Source: Argyresthia goedartella
Lineage: Eukaryota > Arthropoda > Insecta > Lepidoptera > Argyresthiidae
Direction: 5' to 3'
DNA: 64,000 nucleotides
Assembly (NCBI GenBank): GCA_949825045.1
Contig: OX463822.1
Span: 30,630,703-30,694,702, forward strand
Shown: one piece after another, positions 60,001-64,000 of the stretch
How positions within the stretch are numbered: the first letter of the stretch is position 1
How the letters are laid out: every line of letters begins with the position of its first letter
Translations under genes and position numbers: made by a program
Notes under the pieces: generated by a model
Database searches by the model: none
Told to the model about the DNA's origin: nothing
Seen by the model: the letters and a program-made list of their open reading frames with translations, nothing else

Positions 60001-62191
60001 GTGGGACTGCTAATCGAGTTTGGCGCTGATTTGGAAGTGACGAACTCTCAAGGGTGTACTGCGCTTTCATTGGCGTGCCAGAGAGGACATACGGATGTGG
60101 CGAGACGGCTTATAGCTGCAGGTAAATATCGTATTCCATACATTACAAAAGATTTTCAGAATTAAAAACAAAGTTTTAAACAATAGCTAGAATCCACAAG
60201 ACCTATTCTTGCTTTGTTTCTTTGAGACTTGCTTATCTTGCTTTCTTCGCTTCTATTTACATGACTCCTATGAATGCTCAATATAGGTACTCTTAAAATA
60301 GCGTCGGTAATTTCCTTTTTTTTCATTTTGCTTCCTCCTGTCGAGGTCTAGTATATTAAGTAACAGTATTGACTTCTCCACAATTTCATAATCATCTCCT
60401 GTTGATCCAACCCATTATTCGCATTAATTCTAGGTGCATCGTTAAGTCACACCGACACAACTGAACAAACACCGCTGGTTCACGCAGCAAAGAATGGGCA
60501 AAGAGACACCGTCATCTACCTTCTGGGTTGCCAGACTGGTCGTGATGATAGGAACTCTATTACAATTGAGGATGACAATATTGAGCAACTGGTCCCAGGA
60601 TCGAGGCATGCTCTGATTGCAGCCGCGCAGAATGGGCATCTTGACATCGTTGAATATCTTCTGGATACTGCTGAACTTATCGTAAGTGAACTTATCATAA
60701 TACAAGGAAATTAGCGGAAACAAAGCAGAAGGAAGTTCTACCTTTGCTGTCTATGTTTATTCCTTCCATCTTTAAGTCAGCTGGAATAAATCTCTTTTTA
60801 GAGAAGTAACTATTAACAAAAAGAAATGTCGATTACCTGAAAATCACGTACTTCAGATGCATCTTATTGTGGCATTATAATTGTGAATAAAGTACCGCCA
60901 ACTGCTGGATATAATACTGCCCACCAGCTATGGCGATGAAGTTATCCGTCTACTAGCTGGTCAACAGACGGTTGCTTATATGGTTCACCTGCACCTGCAA
61001 CTACTACACTGCTGCACCGTTGTCCTCTTCCAGCCCGACGGCATATGCCCAGTGACAGGCGAAACGGCACTGACAGCCGCTTGCTCCAGCGGCAACTCAG
61101 CGGTCGCCGATGCGCTGCTCATAAGAGGAGCGACGCCCTACTCCCTGAACGCGAGACAGATGTCGCCATTGGCACTGGCTGCGAAGAACGGACGAGCGGC
61201 GTTGGTTTTAAGGTATCTAATCCGCAAGTTGTAACATCATCTTACCATTCTTAGCCCACATAGTTGTTGGTCACCAGAGCAACTTTTTTGACTTCTCGTA
61301 TTTTTTGGGCCGGGCGGTCGACCGATTAGTACGCAGAAGTAAATAATAAAGTTGCTTTGATCACATCGGTTTCAAAGTGGAAGTTGCTCAGAATGATGTC
61401 TCTAATTACTCTTTAAAATATGATATTTCTGTAACACAATCACACAATGAAAAGCATTCAGAAAGTAAGTGTTAAATATGTATCCCATCAAAATATATAT
61501 AACAGTGAAAAAGAAAGCCAAGTTCGATAGAAAGAATATGATTGTTGACTTTGTATGCAGAAAATATGTACGTGTTAAACATTTCTTTATCATTTCAGAT
61601 TGCTGGATTCTGGAGCTGATGTGATGGGCTCGGGCGGGAAGAACCCGTTGGTACTAACAGCGGCTGAGGGGCATGCGGAGGTCGTGGAAATGCTGCTGGC
61701 TAATGGTAAGACTTTCTGTTCTTACCATTTATGCTTCGACGGAGTTTGCGTATTGGACTGTCATTTGTCAAACTGGTTCGATCATCAGGTCACCATGTGG
61801 TTTTGTTTGAACAAACGCAGACGACATTATGATCATCGCCGTCTTGTAGCAATTAAATACTGTTGATTCCCCATAAACCGTGTTCATATAATTCGCTTTA
61901 AAGTAAAACTAACATTTGTTTTGATTTCCCTTTGTCTAGTCTAGACAAAATCAAAAGGGACTGGCAGCGAACCGGGTTCGTCTTTGTTCTCGTATCCAAA
62001 AGTCAAATCCAACAAAAGATGAAGGAGTCCGATGTTCACGTATGTCATGTCCGCAGTTCATTGGTTTGTACTTATTTCAGGAGCGGACCCTAATGTTGTT
62101 GACCCCGACGGTCTATCGCCGCTCGGCTGGGCGTGCCTTCGCTCGAGGCTCTCGACTGTCGTAGTATTACTCGATAAAGGAGCTAACATCG
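47651..62191 (+). CDS. rols: rolling pebbles / TANC-family scaffold protein (partial, 11 exons)
   Basis: Joined exons: 47651-48046, 56345-56526, 56934-57078, 57800-57934, 58150-58281, 58390-58595, 58675-60121, 60434-60681, 61034-61212, 61599-61705, 62081-62191. Every junction has AG/GT borders and the phases agree, giving about 1,095 codons without a stop. Domain order is RING finger, Ser-rich linker, P-loop NTPase (GGPGSGKT; Walker B-like IILVDG), a conserved helical region containing HPSFREWL and NLYTPNVKVSRL-like blocks, then ankyrin repeats. This matches TANC1/TANC2 and Drosophila Rols7; the RING is a feature of the insect form. From family knowledge, Rols links founder-cell adhesion receptors to the cytoskeleton during myoblast fusion, at the cell cortex. 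The first exon identified starts inside a codon, so at least one upstream coding exon is missing. The last ends in phase 1, so the gene runs past the window. Tandem TPR and C-terminal parts are expected downstream. Confidence 0.93.
49194..49327. repeat. Palindromic element with 28-bp GCTGC tandem core
   Basis: Arms TGTCTGTCGTGGCGACAGAG (49194-49219) and its near complement (49304-49327). The core contains GCATTGCTGCCGATG twice with period 28 (from 49241 and 49269). It lies in the long rols intron. Confidence 0.78.
49448..49545. repeat. Short palindrome
   Basis: TTTGACAACTCCATA (49489) and the exact complement ending 49526. Outer imperfect arms (TTAACTCCGAG / CTCGAGTTAA) extend it. In the long rols intron. 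Confidence 0.78.
52379..52839 (+). mobile_element. Two tandem Helitron-like copies
   Basis: Copy 1 runs from ACTAATATTATAAATGTGAA to CATCAGCTAGT (52379-52604). Copy 2 runs from ATTATTGTAATGTGAAAG to CATCAGCTATTAGT (52605-52839). Both share ACGGATTTTAATGAAATTT-like and GGTAACGTTATCTCGGTA blocks. The CTAGT end fits the CTRRT terminus of Helitrons. They are non-autonomous, and the class is by recognition of a common lepidopteran repeat. Confidence 0.6.
56345..56526 (+). CDS. rols: rols exon b: linker with RLGLLLGE motif
   Basis: Acceptor ttccag, donor GTAAGC. It completes the Asp codon split with the RING exon and ends in phase 0. It encodes an acidic start, then RLGLLLGERR, which resembles the conserved RLGFLLGEG segment in the N-terminal part of vertebrate TANC1. 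An 8.3-kb intron precedes it. Confidence 0.88.
56934..57078 (+). CDS. rols: rols exon c: Ser-rich linker
   Basis: Acceptor ttccag, donor GTAAGT, 48 codons plus one base. It encodes a low-complexity Ser-rich stretch (SLGSLASMSLSAASNCSSSS). TANC proteins have a long Ser-rich, probably disordered and phosphorylated region at this place. Confidence 0.85.
57800..57934 (+). CDS. rols: rols exon d: basic/Ser linker
   Basis: Acceptor ctttttcag, donor GTAACT. It enters with two bases that complete a Thr codon and leaves in phase 1. The product is basic and Ser/Thr-rich (FFKNRKTAARRSARVSSKQ). A longer overlapping ORF that starts at 57641 in another frame is a chance reading. Confidence 0.85.
58150..58281 (+). 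CDS. rols: rols exon e: entry to NTPase domain
   Basis: Acceptor acttttcag; the donor is a GTTTTT that is weak but gives the only in-phase join. It encodes LRPLFFEVPCTDNQTFFSGR followed by QWLIRDMEK, which aligns by eye with the TANC1 block LLFEVPSI...VFVGRDWLF just ahead of the P-loop. Confidence 0.85.
58390..58595 (+). CDS. rols: rols exon f: P-loop (Walker A)
   Basis: Acceptor ctttcccag, donor GTAAGT. It encodes ILISGGPGSGKTAFILQMVE, a Walker A motif GxPGSGKT. It ends with HLASQVVAYHFCQ, which in TANC1 reads YLASKVVAYHYCQ. TANC proteins belong to the STAND-type P-loop NTPases; nucleotide hydrolysis is not shown by the sequence alone. Confidence 0.92.
58675..60121 (+). CDS. rols: rols exon g: NTPase core, helical region and first ankyrins
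   Basis: Large 1,447-base exon, acceptor ttcttacag, donor GTAAAT, entered in phase 0 with ADNNSTCLVGEFVHSLAAQLC. It carries the Walker B-like strand SIILVDGLCEAEYH, then LDLLERSHIVVKSTNYKVVP, FHPSFREWLIRR and LGHHILKAHMYRNL, all matching TANC1 blocks. NIYTPNVKVSRLMLLAGGSP and two ankyrin repeats (APLLCMFAYQGILSMVGLLI; TALSLACQRGHTDVARRLIA) follow. The exon also covers the helical stretch between NTPase and ankyrins. It is the strongest evidence for the gene's identity. Confidence 0.95.
60434..60681 (+). CDS. rols: rols exon h: ankyrin repeats
   Basis: Acceptor aattctag, donor GTAAGT. It completes the Gly that ends the previous ankyrin (GASLSH). It encodes two further repeats with the signatures TPLVHAAKNGQRDTVIYLL and ALIAAAQNGHLDIVEYLLD, and ends in phase 0. 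Confidence 0.92.
61034..61212 (+). CDS. rols: rols exon i: ankyrin repeats
   Basis: Acceptor cctcttccag, donor GTATCT, phase 0 in, phase 2 out. Repeats read TGETALTAACSSGNSAVADA and SPLALAAKNGRAALVLR. The GETALTAA block is present at the same point of vertebrate TANC1. Confidence 0.92.
61300..61405 (+). repeat. Repeat L copy 2, in a rols intron
   Basis: GGGCCGGGCGGTCGACCGAT, AATAAAGTTGCTTTGATCA, AAGTTGCTCAGAATGATGTC. It matches the 26.35-kb copy in order and orientation. Confidence 0.6.
61599..61705 (+). CDS. rols: rols exon j: ankyrin repeat
   Basis: Acceptor atttcag, donor GTAAGA. It encodes LLDSGADVMGSGGKNPLVLT and AAEGHAEVVEMLLANG, one ankyrin unit that is completed by the next exon. 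Confidence 0.92.
62081..62191 (+). CDS. rols: rols exon k: ankyrin repeat, last one in window
   Basis: Acceptor cttatttcag, donor GTAAGA. It encodes ADPNVVDPDGLSPLGWACLR and TVVVLLDKGANI and ends in phase 1. No further in-phase ankyrin exon was found before the right edge; a mariner copy fills most of the following intron. Confidence 0.92.
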
Positions 62192-62227
62192 GTAAGACTT
62201 AACCAGACAAACACTAAACAATCCATA

Positions 62228-63542
62228 TACATAGTCAGGTCATAAGTTCTGTCACATGTGCAATATGAAATAATTTAGACATGTTTATTATTTATGTAAA
62301 CATTTATATAGCAAAATGAACTTAATAACACATAGATTCTTATGGTAATAAAGTTTATTCAAAATGACCCCCGCGATTTTGAATACAGGCCTTTATTCTG
62401 CGCGGCCAGTCGTCTATCGCAGCACGAACGAGGTCCATGTCAATATCGGCGGCTGCCTTAATCAAGGATGCCTTGAGTGACTCCAAATCAGGATGAGGCT
62501 TTGAGCAGGCCTTTTCCTCCAAGTGTTGCCATATCTTGTAATCTAACGGACTCAAATCTGGACTGGAGGAGGGCCAGTCTTCGTGCCGGATGAAGTCGAT
62601 TTCACGCGCCGCCAGCCAGGCTTGTGTGCTTTTCGCTCTATGAGCTGGCGCAGAATCTTGTTGTAATACCCAGTGCCTGTTATTAAACATGGTATGAGAA
62701 ACAGGTTCCACAAGGTTCTTGAGGACTGTATTTTGATACACAACTGCATTCGTTTTTACGCCTTTCTCACAAAAATGTACCTCAGTTAAGCCCCAATAAG
62801 AGACTCCCAACCAAACCATGAGCGAGGATGGAAAATGACCTCGTTGGACACGCGGAATACGGTTGCTCGTTTTTGCTGCTGTGTGCGTACACCTTATCAT
62901 TTTGTTTGTTGTAGCTCTCTTCCACGGTGAAAATTTTTTCATCCGAAAAAAGAATTTCCCGATGCTTTTTTCCCGCGTAGGTACCGCTTCAACAAAGCGC
63001 GGCATCTCTTCAGTCTCAGGTCCATTAAACGAGCGTCCAAACGATGTCCTGTTTTTCTTCGATATGCCCTAAGCCCTAAGTCTTCATTTAACACCCTTTT
63101 CACCGTGGTCCTGCTTAACCCCATCTGAAGGGCCAACAGTTTCTGCTTACGTATGGGATTTCTTTGAATTCGCGCCTTCACAGCTTTTATCACTGCTGGA
63201 GTCCTAGCAGAGCGAGGGCGACCACTTCTTGACCTGTCATCTACACTAGAGTCTTCATTGTATCGTTTTATGGCACGATAAACGAATCTTTTGGTTATAT
63301 TCAAATTTTTCAGTAAGTCGAAAATCTGAATTGGCGCGTAACCGCAACGATGCAACGCAATAACTGCGACACGGTCTTCTTTAAGTGTCCACTCCATATT
63401 TAAAAATGAGGAAAATTCTAAAAAGTACACATTTTTATTTTCATGAAAAATTCGAAATTCGAATTCAATAAACTTTTTTGTGGCCAGCGTTCTAAATTCA
63501 AAAGTTTTTATTGTGTGACAGAACTTATGACCTGACTGTGTA
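62228..63542 (-). mobile_element. Full-length mariner element in a rols intron
   Basis: About 1.3 kb, antisense to rols. Near-perfect terminal inverted repeats share AGTCAGGTCATAAGTTCTGT (about 28 bases: 62228-62255 and 63515-63542). They are flanked by TA on both sides (62226-62227, 63543-63544), the mariner target duplication. It carries one transposase gene with a frameshift. Confidence 0.9.
62355..63397 (-). pseudogene. mariner transposase, DD37D type, frameshifted
   Basis: It starts at MEWTLKEDR (ATG at 63397), with a paired helix-turn-helix region and a GRPRS linker as in mariner transposases. The catalytic part carries LFSDEKIF (first D), VLQQDSAPAH (second D) and SPDLSPLDYKIW (third D). 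I count 37 residues between second and third, so DD37D, the spacing of the maT group. The frame breaks at an A-run on the coding strand (62966-62971): the N-terminal frame stops soon after and the catalytic frame continues from a different phase. The rest is open to the stop at 62355. One slip therefore separates this copy from an intact gene, so it is recent but probably inactive. Confidence 0.88.
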
Positions 63543-63840
63543 TAATACGTCACTGGAACTGAAAATTACATGATGATCTATCTATAAAGTTAAAAAGGAA
63601 AACTATTTAACGTTCATTAAAAACAGCATTTTCATCCTTTGTGCATTTTTATTCAGCACTACTTGGTGTTTTTTTGTGTTTCTTCATGTGAACTAACACC
63701 AAGACTATCCAGGGTGTCGCTAGTGCTCACCTAACCTACAAAAGTGTTATGCTCAAAAATATTTCATCGTTCAATAAAATAAAATAAAAACCACAGTTGG
63801 TCATTTGACAAAATGATCAATTTTATTGATATCCACCTAC

Positions 63841-63999
63841 CTAACTATCCAGCCTATTGCACCCACTGTTGAGCAAACGCTTCATCTGTATGATATGGCC
63901 ACGACATAATAAATGGTCAAGTATTACCTCACTCAAAACATCAAACGTACACGCCAGCACCCTGTTAATCTCACACTCGGCGACATAATCCCTGATAGG
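63841..63999 (-). CDS. Unidentified open frame running off the right edge
   Basis: The minus strand is open from the edge to a TAG at 63841. It reads DYVAECEINRVLACTFDVLS, EVILDHLLCRGHIIQMKR and LLNSGCNRLDS. It has no usual low-complexity look. It could be the end of a mobile-element ORF or a terminal exon of a gene beyond the window. It lies in what should be a rols intron, which favours a mobile element. Confidence 0.3.
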   Translation of the reverse strand, partial: PIRDYVAECEINRVLACTFDVLSEVILDHLLCRGHIIQMKRLLNSGCNRLDS

Positions 64000-64000
64000 T

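Noticed and set aside
1..64000. CRISPR arrays, phage or bacterial operon structure
   Set aside because: No regularly spaced direct repeats with unique spacers and no operon-like gene packing; introns and eukaryotic elements are clear.

Overview
This window looks like the nuclear genome of a moth or butterfly (Lepidoptera). It is AT-rich, nearly all non-coding, and packed with short interspersed elements. These include tRNA-headed SINEs, an abundant repeat whose head folds into a hairpin with the core GTGCGAGTCGGACTCGC, mariner, hAT, Jockey-like and RLE-type retroelement pieces, Helitron-like copies and many fold-back elements. No bacterial-style operons, CRISPR arrays, rRNA genes or free-standing tRNA genes were seen.

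The one clear host gene is on the plus strand from about 47.65 kb to beyond 62.19 kb. Eleven coding exons with consistent GT-AG borders and matching phases join into about 1,095 codons. They encode a RING finger, a serine-rich linker, a P-loop NTPase domain and a run of ankyrin repeats. This is the order in insect rolling pebbles (rols), the homologue of vertebrate TANC1/TANC2, a scaffold for myoblast fusion. The first coding exon and the C-terminal part (remaining ankyrins, TPRs) are not in the identified set, and the 3' part lies beyond the right edge.

Layout: 0-19 kb is non-coding DNA with SINEs, a hairpin-headed repeat, a nested fold-back element (12.2-12.9 kb) and a 5'-truncated non-LTR reverse transcriptase (14.3-15.4 kb). 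At 19.4-22.3 kb on the minus strand lies an uninterrupted 951-codon retroelement ORF with an N-terminal zinc finger, RT, a C-terminal Cys/His knuckle and a restriction-like endonuclease. From 22.5 to 47.6 kb is a mosaic of palindromic elements, a complete non-autonomous hAT copy with 8-bp target duplication (27.97-28.41 kb), Jockey tails, a recurrent hairpin plus TIR composite, and a non-LTR copy split by later insertions (42.1-43.1 kb). From 47.65 kb to the end is the rols gene; its introns carry further repeats, including a full-length but frameshifted mariner (62.23-63.54 kb).

The most unusual pattern is a short repeat (here 'repeat D', about 110 bp) that lies between the arms of unrelated inverted repeats in four of its five copies. 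Everything was read by eye: identities of repeats are by recognition, not by database search, and boundaries of most repeats are good to about 10 bases at best.
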